This document shows, in pieces, positions 42,682 to 51,381 of a stretch of 64,000 nucleotides of DNA. Positions within the stretch are counted from its first letter, which is position 1; each line of letters begins with the position of its first letter. The notes under the pieces are model-generated. The model searched no databases. It was not told the origin of the DNA and saw only the letters and a program-made list of their open reading frames with translations. Made by a program: the position numbers and the translations under genes. This DNA comes from Streptomyces sp. HPF1205 (GTDB taxonomy: Bacteria > Actinomycetota > Actinomycetes > Streptomycetales > Streptomycetaceae), in assembly GCF_020400825.1 (NCBI RefSeq), contig NZ_JAINVH010000035.1:24715-88714 (forward strand), read 5' to 3'.

Positions 42682-43337
42682 CGGTCGTCGTCCTCCCCGA
42701 TGTCGTCGGCGCTCAGGGGGAGGGTGAGGCCCTCGATGATCTGCCTGTGGACGTCCGCCCGGCCGTGGTGTTCGCAGTCCACGACCAGGTCGTACGCGCC
42801 TTCATCGGACTGGCGGAGCAGGATCTCGTGCAGCACCTTCTGATAGGTGGGGTAGATCCCGGTCCACGGGCGGCGTTCGCGGGTGCTGGTGATGGCGTAG
42901 CTGCGTTCGGCGTTCAGCGAGGGCATGAGCAGGACCGAGGTCTCCGGCGGTGCCGGGATCGCGGCGGCGATTTCCCGCACGGTCCACAGCGCCTCACGCG
43001 CCGACAGGCCGTCCTTGACGACGCTGGTCGCGGAGGCCACCGCGATGAGCATGGGCAGGCCGCGGTCGAGCAGCCCGGTGCGGTCGGGCTCGCGGGCGGC
43101 AGCACGCTTTGCGTGGCCTCTGACCAGCATGGTGGCCAGTTCCACGGTCGTCGACTTCTCGAACCACCAGGACGCGTAGTCCCCTGTCGCGGCGCGCTCC
43201 CAGGGCTCCGGGTCGTGTTCATGTACAGCGCCCAGCGCCTGGAATCCCTCCCAGCGCTCGGCCAGCCGCCGTAACTGCGTGGTCTTCCCGACGTTGTCGG
43301 GTCCGTTGAGGCTGATGAAGTCGGACATGTCTGCCAT
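42678..43337 (-). CDS. dTMP-kinase-like P-loop nucleotide kinase
   Basis: 219 aa from an ATG at 43337 (a second ATG is at 43325). FISLNGPDNVGKTTQLRRLA is the Walker A of thymidylate-kinase-like proteins. TGLLDRGLPMLIAVASAT gives the DRG-type motif, and STRERRPWTGIYPTYQKVLH is the lid-like region. Length matches dTMP kinases (about 210 aa), but the middle differs, so the substrate may be another nucleotide or nucleoside. It starts 6 bp after the NUDIX gene stop. Confidence 0.78.
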   Translation of the reverse strand: MADMSDFISLNGPDNVGKTTQLRRLAERWEGFQALGAVHEHDPEPWERAATGDYASWWFEKSTTVELATMLVRGHAKRAAAREPDRTGLLDRGLPMLIAVASATSVVKDGLSAREALWTVREIAAAIPAPPETSVLLMPSLNAERSYAITSTRERRPWTGIYPTYQKVLHEILLRQSDEGAYDLVVDCEHHGRADVHRQIIEGLTLPLSADDIGEDDDR

Positions 43338-43343
43338 CGGCGC

Positions 43344-43811
43344 TCACGCCTTGCGGATGGGCGTGTCGAGGACGGAGACGATCGCGTCGATGTTGGCGGC
43401 AGTGAAGTGGGCCAGCTCCGGCGGCATGAAGTTGAGGTCGCGGATGCCGTCGGCCGTGAAGGGGACGCGGACGATCTCGTACCCGCCGCGTTCGGGCTTG
43501 GAGAACTCGCTGCCGGTGCGAACGGACACGTTTATGCCCGCCAAGCGGGCGGCGAAGATGTGCTGCACGCCGATGCCGCCCTCCAGCTCATCGGTGATCA
43601 GGTGGACCAGCTCGGCGCGGTCGAGCGTGCCGCCCAGTTCCTCGAAGACCTCGCGGTGCAGCGCGGCCTCGATACTGTCGTCCTCCTCTTCGACTCCACC
43701 GCCGACGCTGACCCAGTACGGATCGCGGCCGGGCTTGGTGCGCTTGATGAGGACCAGTTCGTCGCCGTCGAGCAGGATGGCGCGGGCGCTGCGCTTGACG
43801 ATGTCGGGCAT
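43344..43811 (-). CDS. NUDIX hydrolase
   Basis: 155 aa, first gene of the operon. The NUDIX box is GGGVEEEDDSIEAALHREVF followed by EELGG, a good match to Gx5Ex7REUxEExGU. The N-terminal SARAILLDGDELVLIKRTKP strand is typical of nucleotide-sugar or nucleoside-diphosphate-linked hydrolases. It could remove a damaged nucleotide or hydrolyse a pathway intermediate. Confidence 0.9.
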   Translation of the reverse strand: MPDIVKRSARAILLDGDELVLIKRTKPGRDPYWVSVGGGVEEEDDSIEAALHREVFEELGGTLDRAELVHLITDELEGGIGVQHIFAARLAGINVSVRTGSEFSKPERGGYEIVRVPFTADGIRDLNFMPPELAHFTAANIDAIVSVLDTPIRKA

Positions 43812-43990
43812 ACCGATGGCTCCTTGTACCTAGGGGCTGCTTCCGGGGCCAGCTGATGCCGACCGGGGGAACAGCATGCTGCATCCCGGTGACCCGATGT
43901 GACGTACGGATGCCGCACAAACGCCGTACCGCTGCCGAACACGACTCGTTACGCTGGGTATTTCGCCGTACGGGAGGGGAGGGGGCGGTC
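43812..43990. promoter_or_regulatory. Divergent promoter with repeated CCGTACGG elements
   Basis: Between the NUDIX operon and the divergent XRE gene lie three related elements: CGTACGG (43903-43909), GCCGTAC (43923-43929) and the palindromic CCGTACGG (43966-43973). An AGCATGCT palindrome sits near 43873. These are plausible operators for the adjacent XRE regulator. Confidence 0.45.
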
Positions 43991-45133
43991 ATGGTCACGG
44001 TGCAGCGCTGGTCCGGCAGAGAGGCCGGGCTGCTGCGCGCGGCGATGCGGATGAGCATCCGCGACTTCGCCGCGCACCTGGGTGTAAGCGACCGCGTCAT
44101 CTCCAAGTGGGAAGCGGGCGGCGAGGGCTACTGCCCCCGACCTGATTCCCAGGCCGTGCTGGACACGGCGCTGGCCCGCTCGACGGAGGACATCCGGCTC
44201 CGATTCGCCGAACCACTGGGGCGGCTGGCGGCCACCGCCTCCGGCACCGCACGGATAGGCGTCGACTCGCACAAGTTCCTGCCGGTTTTCATCGGCGCCC
44301 GTCGGGCGCGCCGTCTACAGAATGAGTTGGGCCCGGGCTCGGTGGGCGACATCTGGCTGGAATCGTCGTCGACACGCCTGGACCACCCGGACAAGGAGAC
44401 GACGTGCACTCTGCACGTCTTCGCCTGCGGGGTGGCCGTCTTCCACCTCGTACAGCGCCAGGCTCCCGCGTCCCTGACCGAACTGGCCGTCTGGCGCTAC
44501 CGCTCCTACGCCTCCGATCTGCCGTGGGCCGGAGCCCGGATGCGTGACCTGCTGGAGGTCGATCGGAGCCAGCAGCCGGACCCGGAGTACGTCCTTTCCC
44601 TGTACTGGGTCAGGTCAGGACCTTGGAGCGACGGCCGCGAGTTCGACACCGCGCTACGGCTGCTGTCCACGCCATCCGTCTTGGTCGACCGCAGCGCGCC
44701 CAGCGGGCCGGCCCCCCTTCACCAGTCCGTCGAGGAATCGCTCCTTGCCACGGGATTCGACCATCCCGACATCGTCTCCTTCGGCATACGCGGCGTCTCC
44801 ACTGGCTACGCGGGATGGTCAGGAGTCGCCTACGCCGCCCACTCCGCCGAGCGCAGCCTTACCATCGACGAGCTCGTCACCTGCGAACTCACCGTCCAGA
44901 CCCTGTGGTGCTTCTCCCACCAGATCCAGACACTCGTCGAAGACGGCCAGGATCCCTTCACCCCGGACGACTTCGGCTGGCGCTTCCTGCGCGCCGCCGC
45001 CTCCCGCCTCACCACAGCCCGAGCCCAGGAGACCGCGCAACACGTCCTCATGCGAGAGGCCATCATGAAGACAAGCGGACTCGCGGAACGACTGCGGGCC
45101 GCGCAAGACGCTCTGCGGGACAGCGTCAGCTGA
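43991..45133 (+). CDS. XRE-family regulator with large C-terminal sensor-like region
   Basis: 380 aa; ATG after GGGAGGGGAGGGGG. Residues 7-60 form an XRE HTH: REAGLLRAAMRMSIRDFAAH, then LGVSDRVISKWEAGGEG. The remaining 310 residues are unassigned and contain KFLPVFIGARRARRLQNELG, VFACGVAVFHLVQ and SYASDLPWAGARMRDLLEVD, suggesting a globular ligand or protein-binding domain. Divergent to the eight-gene operon and upstream of isochorismatase and flavoprotein genes, so it probably controls one or both transcripts. Confidence 0.85.
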   Translation: MVTVQRWSGREAGLLRAAMRMSIRDFAAHLGVSDRVISKWEAGGEGYCPRPDSQAVLDTALARSTEDIRLRFAEPLGRLAATASGTARIGVDSHKFLPVFIGARRARRLQNELGPGSVGDIWLESSSTRLDHPDKETTCTLHVFACGVAVFHLVQRQAPASLTELAVWRYRSYASDLPWAGARMRDLLEVDRSQQPDPEYVLSLYWVRSGPWSDGREFDTALRLLSTPSVLVDRSAPSGPAPLHQSVEESLLATGFDHPDIVSFGIRGVSTGYAGWSGVAYAAHSAERSLTIDELVTCELTVQTLWCFSHQIQTLVEDGQDPFTPDDFGWRFLRAAASRLTTARAQETAQHVLMREAIMKTSGLAERLRAAQDALRDSVS

Positions 45134-45156
45134 CGACGACGGGAGATTCCGCAACC

Positions 45157-45726
45157 ATGGACCTCGACCGCGCGGCCCTGATCGTCATCGACATGCAGAA
45201 CGGGTTCGTGAACCACCACAGCAGGCACGTCGTGCCCATGGTGGCCAGCCTCGTCGAACGGTGGACGGCCGCCGGTGGCCCCGTCGTCTTCACCCGTTAC
45301 GTCAACTACGCCGGCAGCCCCTTCGAGCGGTTCTTCGACTGGACCAGGCTCCAGCGCCCCCCTGAGACCGACATCGTGCCCGAACTGGTGGAGCACGCCG
45401 CCTCCGCGTACGCCGTCCTCGACAAACCCGCGTACTCCCTCTACACCGAGCAGGCCGCCACACTGATCGCGCAAGCCGGGTGGACCGACCTCGTCTTCTG
45501 CGGCATCGCCACCGAAAGCTGCGTCCTGAAATCCGCCGCGGACGCCTTCGAACGAGGCCACGCCCCCTGGATCATCACCGACGCCTCCGCCAGCGACGCC
45601 GGCCCCTCCGTCCACGACGCCGGCCTGCTCGTGGCACGCCGCCTCATCGGCCGCCGACAGCTCATCACCACCGGCCAGGTTCTACGGCAACTGCCCTCGC
45701 CCTTGAAAACCCCGGTGATGGAATAG
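45157..45726 (+). CDS. Isochorismatase-family cysteine hydrolase
   Basis: 189 aa, ATG after CGGGAGA. The catalytic triad is visible: Asp in ALIVIDMQNGFV, Lys in VLDKPAYSLY, and Cys in FCGIATESCVLKSA. The family covers isochorismatase, nicotinamidase, N-carbamoylsarcosine amidase and ureidoacrylate hydrolase; LDKPAYSLYTE does not decide between them. It follows the XRE gene by 23 bp and precedes the flavoprotein by 5 bp, so the three are likely an operon. In this context, hydrolysis of an amide such as a nicotinamide-like or pyrimidine-breakdown product is possible. Confidence 0.9.
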   Translation: MDLDRAALIVIDMQNGFVNHHSRHVVPMVASLVERWTAAGGPVVFTRYVNYAGSPFERFFDWTRLQRPPETDIVPELVEHAASAYAVLDKPAYSLYTEQAATLIAQAGWTDLVFCGIATESCVLKSAADAFERGHAPWIITDASASDAGPSVHDAGLLVARRLIGRRQLITTGQVLRQLPSPLKTPVME

Positions 45727-45731
45727 AGGTC

Positions 45732-46649
45732 ATGGCAGCAACCCCACCCCACGACGACAGCACTGACCTGATCATCGTCGGCGGAGGCCCAGCTGGCTGC
45801 GCCGCAGCCGTGATGGCCGCAAGCGTCGGCATGCGCTCGATCCTGATCGAGGCCGACGCGTTGTGCACCAAGCTCCAGCACATCGGAGCCCTCAACAACG
45901 TCGTGGGCGGCTTCACCAGCGGGCCCGAATTGGCCGCCGCCATCGCCAAGGACATCGCCCGCACAGAGCTCTGCCAGGCAGAGCTGGGCATCCGGGCGAC
46001 TGAGGTCGTAGCGACCGACGACCAGGTCACCGTCATCCTCAGCGACGGCCGCCGGCTCACCGCACCCCACGCAGTCGTGGCCACCGGCGTGGGCCCGCTG
46101 CCGACGGACAAGGCGCCATGGCTGACCGTCCCCGGTGACACAGTCCTGCCCACCCTCTGGGGAGCCAAGGTCGCTGACCACGAGCGCGGCCCCTTGCTCG
46201 TCCTCGGTGCCGACCGTCCGCTCGGCACCTTCCTTCGGACGCATCCCACGCTGGAGGCATCAATCCTGGTGGCCTACCCGCCCGCGGACGACTACAAGAT
46301 CGACGAGGTACGAGACGACCCGCGGATCACCCCGCTCCCCGTAACGAACCTCTTGGTGAGCGCTGACGACGATTCCCAGTTCGCCGCCCAATGGAGGGAC
46401 AGAGCAGGACGCAACGGCGCCTTTGGGGCCGAGGTCGCTTACCTCAATCTCGGCAGCGCCCCCATGCCCCCCGCAGGCGCCGTCACCCCAGACAGCACCG
46501 GCTACTGTCCGCCCGAGCTTCAGCATCCGCGCATCCTCACCGCCGGCGACCTGCGCTCCGCCCGCTTCCAGCGCATCATGGCCGCCACCGGCTCCGGCAG
46601 CGAAGCCGCCCTTCACGCGTACTACGCAGCCCAGCCCCCGAGCAGTTGA
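45732..46649 (+). CDS. FAD/NAD(P)-dependent oxidoreductase, thioredoxin-reductase-like without CxxC
   Basis: 305 aa, ATG after AGAGG. LIIVGGGPAGCAAAVMAASV is the FAD dinucleotide-binding motif. GGFTSGPELAAAIAKDI and LTAPHAVVATGVGPLPTDKA resemble TrxR-like proteins, and ILTAGDLRSARFQRIMAATG is the second FAD motif (GD). The redox CxxC of thioredoxin reductase is not found, so it is more likely a TrxR-like flavoprotein of other function. The NADPH domain looks degenerate (GPLLVLGADRPLGTFLRTHP). Confidence 0.8.
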   Translation: MAATPPHDDSTDLIIVGGGPAGCAAAVMAASVGMRSILIEADALCTKLQHIGALNNVVGGFTSGPELAAAIAKDIARTELCQAELGIRATEVVATDDQVTVILSDGRRLTAPHAVVATGVGPLPTDKAPWLTVPGDTVLPTLWGAKVADHERGPLLVLGADRPLGTFLRTHPTLEASILVAYPPADDYKIDEVRDDPRITPLPVTNLLVSADDDSQFAAQWRDRAGRNGAFGAEVAYLNLGSAPMPPAGAVTPDSTGYCPPELQHPRILTAGDLRSARFQRIMAATGSGSEAALHAYYAAQPPSS

Positions 46650-47275
46650 CAACCGGACCGTCGCATCCTGGGCGAGCGGCACTCGCTGAAACCGAGCCCA
46701 AACTGCTGGCCGACTTCTTCACTGTCAGCGGCCAGGATTTTTGACTCTGATCAACATTTCGGGATGACCAAGCGTAAATGCCTCGCGAGCAGGAAGGACG
46801 CGGAGTCCACCCTTCCTGTGCTGGTCAAGGCGCCATCCGTTCTGAGGGTGAAGGTGAAGCTGCCGCCGAACGAGCGTCACCACGGCGGACTGCCAGGAGC
46901 AGTGGCGCAGCTGGATGGCCAGGAGTAGTCGGTGCCAAGGCCGGTGCCGTTCCAAAGGCGGAAGAACAGCATGGGTGCGTAGGGGTCCGCGGTCACCTAG
47001 CCGAACGTCTTCCCGTAGCCGGGTTGGTGCTGCCGAAAAGCACTGATGGCGTGCCGAATGCCGAGTTCACATCGGTCCACGCGTGGTCCCGTCTATGCTC
47101 AGCGCCCGGTCCAACCCAAGCCATCCCTGCCGGTGCCCGAGCTCCGCGTAGACGGAAGCCGCGCTTGTGCCGTGATCAGTCGGCAGGAAACCTCGAACGC
47201 TCCTGTCACGCCCGTCGGACACCATGCCTTGTGCCGCTCCGGGCGTGCTTCTCGTTGTGTGCCAACCGGGAGCAT
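46650..47275. other. Intergenic stretch with terminator and no confident gene
   Basis: A hairpin terminator sits at 46706-46742. A 54-codon frame at 46764-46928 (starting MTKRKCLASRK) lacks a ribosome site and is doubtful. The rest shows weak, short frames on both strands and may be decayed sequence; no family was recognised. Confidence 0.45.
46706..46742 (+). terminator. Rho-independent terminator with T-run
   Basis: CTGGCCG (46706-46712) pairs with CGGCCAG (46729-46735) and is followed by GATTTTT, an intrinsic terminator for the XRE-isochorismatase-flavoprotein transcript. Confidence 0.65.
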
Positions 47276-47719
47276 TCACACCTGCCAGCGGTAGAAGGGT
47301 TTGTCGTCGCGCTGCTGGAAGCCCAGGGCTTGGTAGAGGGCGAGGGCGGACGGATTGTCCCGGTCGGCCGTCCACTCGACGCGCGGGCAGCCGGCGGCGT
47401 CCGCCGCGGCGCGTACGGCTTGCATGAGGGCGCGGGCTATACCGCGGCGTCGGGCTCGTTCGCGGACGAAGAGTTCCTTCAGGAACAGGGACGATTCGGC
47501 TCCGGCGGCCGGCCAGAGGAACGAGTAGGAGGCGAGCCCGAGGATGTCGTCGCCTTCGCGGGCGAGCAGCACGGTGGCTATGGGGTTACTACCGAACAGG
47601 GCAGCACGGATCTGGGTCTGGTCGGCGGGGGTGTCTTTGCCCCCGTAGTACGCCTCGACCTCCCCGAGGATCGTCGCGATCGCCTGGGTGTCCGTTTCTG
47701 TGGCCCGGTCGATGTGCAC
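47276..47719 (-). CDS. GNAT-family N-acetyltransferase
   Basis: 147 aa. The acetyl-CoA binding motif A is ELFVRERARRRGIARALMQA (R/Q-x-x-G-x-G/A), and the C-terminal DRDNPSALALYQALGFQQRD is GNAT motif B. Size matches single-domain GNATs of small-molecule or protein N-acetylation type. It follows the XRE regulator by 9 bp on the same strand. The acceptor is unknown. Confidence 0.92.
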   Translation of the reverse strand: MHIDRATETDTQAIATILGEVEAYYGGKDTPADQTQIRAALFGSNPIATVLLAREGDDILGLASYSFLWPAAGAESSLFLKELFVRERARRRGIARALMQAVRAAADAAGCPRVEWTADRDNPSALALYQALGFQQRDDKPFYRWQV

Positions 47720-47728
47720 CGGCTGCTC

Positions 47729-48892
47729 CTACTCGGCTGGGGGCAGGGCGAGCACGCGGCGCAGCTCCTGCCGTGCGGTTCCTTCGGGCACGGTATCGGC
47801 CACCTGTCCGGCGCGGTAGATGATCAGTGCAGAGCGCTGCTCGGGCGGGAGACCCATCACGATGTGGCCGGTCGCGGTCGCGGCAGCATCCGGGTCGCCG
47901 TCAGCGCTGTAGCAGGCCGCCAGGTCCAAGCCGATGAGAGCGCGGTCGGTGTAGTCGGCCGTGGGATACAGCTCCATAGCCTGATGGAGTTCGTCGCGGG
48001 CTCGGGCGGTGTCGGCCAGGTGGGTCCAGGCGTCGCCGGCGTGGAAGTGCCAGTGAGCGGTGGTGTAGCCGAGCGCGCTCTGGATCTGGTGGTCGGGGTC
48101 GAGACGGTCCAGCGCAGTCTGTCCGGCGGTGAGGGCCGCAGCAGCGCGGTCGTGTCGTCCCAGAACGGCGTGGGCGCGGGCTTCGAGGGGGGCGGCGAGC
48201 GCGGGCCCGACGCAGGGCAGGCCCCCTGCCACGTACTGGGAGCGGCCGGCGAGTTCGAGGGCTCCGGCGATGTCCCCGGTGTAGTAGTGCTGATAGGCCT
48301 CCTGGGCGTAGATCCAGCTCAGGGTCGCGCGGTCGTCGGCGGCAGTGGCTGCCGCACGCCCGGTCCGCCACCAGTCCCGGGCGCCGGGGTCCCCGGCTTT
48401 GAGGAGGGTCAGCGCGAGCAGACCGGCCAGTTGCGCCAGGCAGGTGGTCAGCCTACGTCGGGCCTGGGGCGACTGGCGGTGCTTGAGGACGCGCTGCAGG
48501 TCGGCGATGTCGGCCATGAGGTCGGGCAGGAATTCGGCCTCGGGCCGCCAGCGGGTGGCTTTGCCGTGCCGGGCGACCGTGTACTCCCAGTCCTCAACGC
48601 CTGCATCGGTCATCGGGCCAACCCCGGCGAGGGCGTCCGTGACGCCGCGGTGCAACCGGGCCGCGCGCTCGCTCAGGGAGTCTTGTGGACTGGATGCGGC
48701 CAGTGCGATCAGTTCGCCTCCCGCTCCAAGAGCCCGGTCCAAGGCGGCGGCGACAACTGCGGTGGGGGCGCGTTCGCCGGATTCGAGGTAGCTGACCTGG
48801 GATTTGCTGATGGCAGCCAGGGCTGCCACGTCCCGGATGGACCGGTTGCCGCGCAGTCGCCGCAGCGCAGCGCCGAACTCGGTGTCGGCCAT
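47729..48892 (-). CDS. XRE-family regulator with TPR-like C-terminus
   Basis: 387 aa from an ATG at 48892 after a GGGGGG run. The HTH spans residues 8-62: GAALRRLRGNRSIRDVAALA, then ISKSQVSYLESGERAP. The remainder is helical and contains TPR-like pairs such as GDIAGALELAGRSQYVAGGL and GDAWTHLADTARARDELHQA. Such proteins are common in Streptomyces as regulators responding to peptide or small-molecule signals. GTGGACA repeats just upstream (48914-48945) are candidate autoregulatory sites. Confidence 0.87.
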   Translation of the reverse strand: MADTEFGAALRRLRGNRSIRDVAALAAISKSQVSYLESGERAPTAVVAAALDRALGAGGELIALAASSPQDSLSERAARLHRGVTDALAGVGPMTDAGVEDWEYTVARHGKATRWRPEAEFLPDLMADIADLQRVLKHRQSPQARRRLTTCLAQLAGLLALTLLKAGDPGARDWWRTGRAAATAADDRATLSWIYAQEAYQHYYTGDIAGALELAGRSQYVAGGLPCVGPALAAPLEARAHAVLGRHDRAAAALTAGQTALDRLDPDHQIQSALGYTTAHWHFHAGDAWTHLADTARARDELHQAMELYPTADYTDRALIGLDLAACYSADGDPDAAATATGHIVMGLPPEQRSALIIYRAGQVADTVPEGTARQELRRVLALPPAE

Positions 48893-48913
48893 CGATTGTC
48901 CCCCCTGTCCCGC

Positions 48914-48945
48914 GTGTCCACGCAGGTGTGGACATCTGTGGACAC
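48914..48945. promoter_or_regulatory. GTGTCCAC / GTGGACA repeat operator candidate
   Basis: GTGTCCAC (48914-48921) and GTGGACAC (48938-48945) form an inverted repeat. GTGGACA also occurs at 48928-48934, giving two direct copies 10 bp apart, one helical turn. Located 22 bp upstream of the XRE start. Confidence 0.5.
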
Positions 48946-49056
48946 GGTCTGCCTGTGGCCGTGCGGCCACAGCGGTAACGCTAGTTGCCATAAGCGATCA
49001 CGCGCAGCGACATCCATGAAGTCGCTGTACCTGTCCGACTCGTGCCGAGGTATGTG

Positions 49057-50850
49057 ATGTCCCGTCGAACTGGTTCCAACCGTCACCGCGTCAAACCGGC
49101 GAGCACCACCGGTACCGTGGCGCCGGCCCTTTTGACGGAGACGGATGTTGCGCTGCAGATGCGCCGTCACCTTGCCGGGCCCGTGCTGGGCTGGTTGGCG
49201 GCACCCTCTGTGGTGTGGGTGGGCTACGCGGCGACCGGCCATACCCCCAGTGTGTCCCTCGGCGTGGCTGTCGCTGTTACCGCTGCGGCGGGGGCTGCGT
49301 GGTCGCTTCGCCAAGGGGTCCGCACGATGGTGTCGCTGTGGCTGCGGAACCAGTCAGGGCGGGCGGACGAGGGTGCGGCCGGGGAAGCGCAGCGTCAGCA
49401 GGTGCGGGAGTTCTGGCAGAGCGCCGGAACCTCCCTGCAAGGGGCTGTCGATGTGCTGCGCGCTTCGCAGGAGTGGATGGTCAAGGCCCACCAGGACTGG
49501 GTGGAAGTGGGTGCGGGGCAGGGCAGGGACTTCCGCAACGTCACCTCGGCCTGGCTGAGCTACTACCGCCGCTCGATCGACGGCATCGTCGTTGATGTCA
49601 AAGCGTTGCTGGAGGACGTACGGCAGGGAAAGGTCCCGGATCGTCCCGCCTTCCCGGCCCTTCCGACGCGGCCTTGGGGCATGTTCGACGAGCTGGACCG
49701 GAACCTGGCGCTGCTGGGACACAGCGTGCGGGATGCAGTCGTTCAGGCCGCAGCTGCGAACACCGGCACTGCCGACGCCGAGTTGGACGTGTTCGCAGGG
49801 ATAGCCAAGAGGCTGCGCTCGCGCGCCGACCGTGTCCTGGTCGAGCTGGACGGACTGGAGCGCTCCACGGAGGATCCCGATTCGTTGCAGGCCCTGCTGC
49901 GGGTGGATCACAAGGTGGTCCAGATCCGCCGGGACGTGGAGGCGGTCACGGTCCTGGCCGGCGGACAACTGCGGCAGAGCGGCGGCCCCGCGGACCTGTT
50001 CAGCATCCTGCGGCAGGCGACCGCGGAGATCGAGGACTACGGCCGGGTCCACTTCGGCGACGTCGCCCCGGTCCAGGTGACCGCCTACGCACGCACGGCA
50101 CTCATCCATGTCCTCGCCGCCCTGCTGGAGAACGCCACCCGCTTCAGCCGTGACGAGGTCCGCCTGTCCAGCACGCTCGGCGCCTCGGGACTGGCGGTCA
50201 CCGTGGAGGACAAGGGCCTGCACATGCCCGCCGACGATCTGCGGATGCTGAATGCCTTGTTGGCCGACGCGGATCCCGCCATCGTCCGGGCACGTCTGGT
50301 CGAAGGACGGATCGGGCTGCTGCTGGCTGCGAAGCTGGCTCACCAGTACCGGCTGGAGATCACCCTCCAGCCTGCGGAGGACCGTGGCACCAAGGCCCTG
50401 GTAATCGTCCCTGCGAGCCTGCTCCTTCACCCTTCCGAGCAACCGGCCCCCGCCCCGGTACCGGCGCTCAGCGCGCCGACAGCCGCTGTTGTCCCGCCCC
50501 GCCCCGCCCCAGCGGACGCGCCTGCCTCGCTTGGCCAGGGGCTGGCGTCGGTCTCCGCGCTGCCCTTCCCCGAGCAGCCAGGCGCTGTGCCCGTCGTGGG
50601 TACGGCCTCGGGGAGCGCAAGCACCGCGCAGGAGTCCGTCCCAGGTGGCGAGGGGCAGCGTCCCAGCCTGCCGCGTCGGCGCCGCGCTGTGACCGCAAGC
50701 GCCCCGGCAGGCGAGGTCGAGCACCCGGCCAGCGGCGAGGTGGCCACGGCCGGCCTGGTCGGCGCCTTCCTCCAGGGCACCCAGCAGGCCGGCGACAGCT
50801 CCCCGCCTGCGGACGAACCTGCGGGGCCCGTGCGTCCCGCCACACCGTGA
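49057..50850 (+). CDS. cvnA: Conservon sensor-kinase-like protein CvnA
   Basis: 597 aa; an ATG at 49057 is favoured by GAGG at 6-nt spacing, with GTG at 49042 as alternative. Two transmembrane segments lie near residues 40-80 (WLAAPSVVWVGYAATG, VAVAVTAAAGAAWSL). A cytoplasmic helical region leads to a GHKL ATPase domain: ALLENATRFSRDE is the N-box and EGRIGLLLAAKLAHQYRLE the G2-like box, while a phosphorylatable H-box is not obvious. The C-terminal 140 residues are Pro/Ala-rich. It opens the four-gene conservon; CvnA proteins are membrane sensors that act with CvnB-D in a complex likened to G-protein-coupled signalling. Confidence 0.88.
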   Translation: MSRRTGSNRHRVKPASTTGTVAPALLTETDVALQMRRHLAGPVLGWLAAPSVVWVGYAATGHTPSVSLGVAVAVTAAAGAAWSLRQGVRTMVSLWLRNQSGRADEGAAGEAQRQQVREFWQSAGTSLQGAVDVLRASQEWMVKAHQDWVEVGAGQGRDFRNVTSAWLSYYRRSIDGIVVDVKALLEDVRQGKVPDRPAFPALPTRPWGMFDELDRNLALLGHSVRDAVVQAAAANTGTADAELDVFAGIAKRLRSRADRVLVELDGLERSTEDPDSLQALLRVDHKVVQIRRDVEAVTVLAGGQLRQSGGPADLFSILRQATAEIEDYGRVHFGDVAPVQVTAYARTALIHVLAALLENATRFSRDEVRLSSTLGASGLAVTVEDKGLHMPADDLRMLNALLADADPAIVRARLVEGRIGLLLAAKLAHQYRLEITLQPAEDRGTKALVIVPASLLLHPSEQPAPAPVPALSAPTAAVVPPRPAPADAPASLGQGLASVSALPFPEQPGAVPVVGTASGSASTAQESVPGGEGQRPSLPRRRRAVTASAPAGEVEHPASGEVATAGLVGAFLQGTQQAGDSSPPADEPAGPVRPATP

Positions 50851-50921
50851 TCCCATCCCTTCCCTATCTCTTGCAATACGCGCCCAAAGCGCGCCGCCCA
50901 CCGACATTCCGTGGAGTTCCC

Positions 50922-51380
50922 ATGTCCGGCACCGCACCACACGCCGCCTCGATGCCGCTCGACCGCCGCGGCACCATGACCTTCCTCCTGGAGCGCTTCA
51001 AGGACGCCGTGCCGGGCGTGCTGGTCGCCGAGCTGGCCACCACCGACGGGCTGCCTCTGGCCATGGTCGGCATGGACAAGGACAGCGCCGAGCGCCTGGC
51101 CGCGGTCGGCGCCGGCATGCACTCCCTTGGCCGCGGCATCGGCCCCGTCCTCGGCCGTGACCGCAAGAGCCACCTGAAGCAGGCGTTCTTCGAGACCGAC
51201 ACCGAGCGCGTCTTCTCCATGAGCGCCGCCGAAGGAACCCTGTTGACGGTCATCACCAGCGTGGACGCCGACCCCAGCCTGACCGGCCATGAGATGACCG
51301 TCCTCGTGCAGGGTGTGCGCGCCCACCTGGCCACCCCCACCCGCAGCGCGACCGCGCAGGCCACCGGAGACGAGCAGTGA
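50922..51380 (+). CDS. cvnB: Conservon roadblock/LC7 protein CvnB
   Basis: 152 aa, ATG after GTGGAGT. LLERFKDAVPGVLVAELATT and DGLPLAMVGMDKDSAERLAA are the MglB/roadblock signature, and GTLLTVITSVDADPSLTGHE is the last strand-helix. MglB-like roadblock proteins regulate the GTPase encoded two genes downstream. It lies directly between CvnA and CvnC. Confidence 0.92.
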   Translation: MSGTAPHAASMPLDRRGTMTFLLERFKDAVPGVLVAELATTDGLPLAMVGMDKDSAERLAAVGAGMHSLGRGIGPVLGRDRKSHLKQAFFETDTERVFSMSAAEGTLLTVITSVDADPSLTGHEMTVLVQGVRAHLATPTRSATAQATGDEQ

Positions 51381-51381
51381 C

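Noticed and set aside
46725..46955. 76-aa minus-strand frame after the flavoprotein operon
   Set aside because: It overlaps the terminator, has no ribosome site and no recognisable domain.
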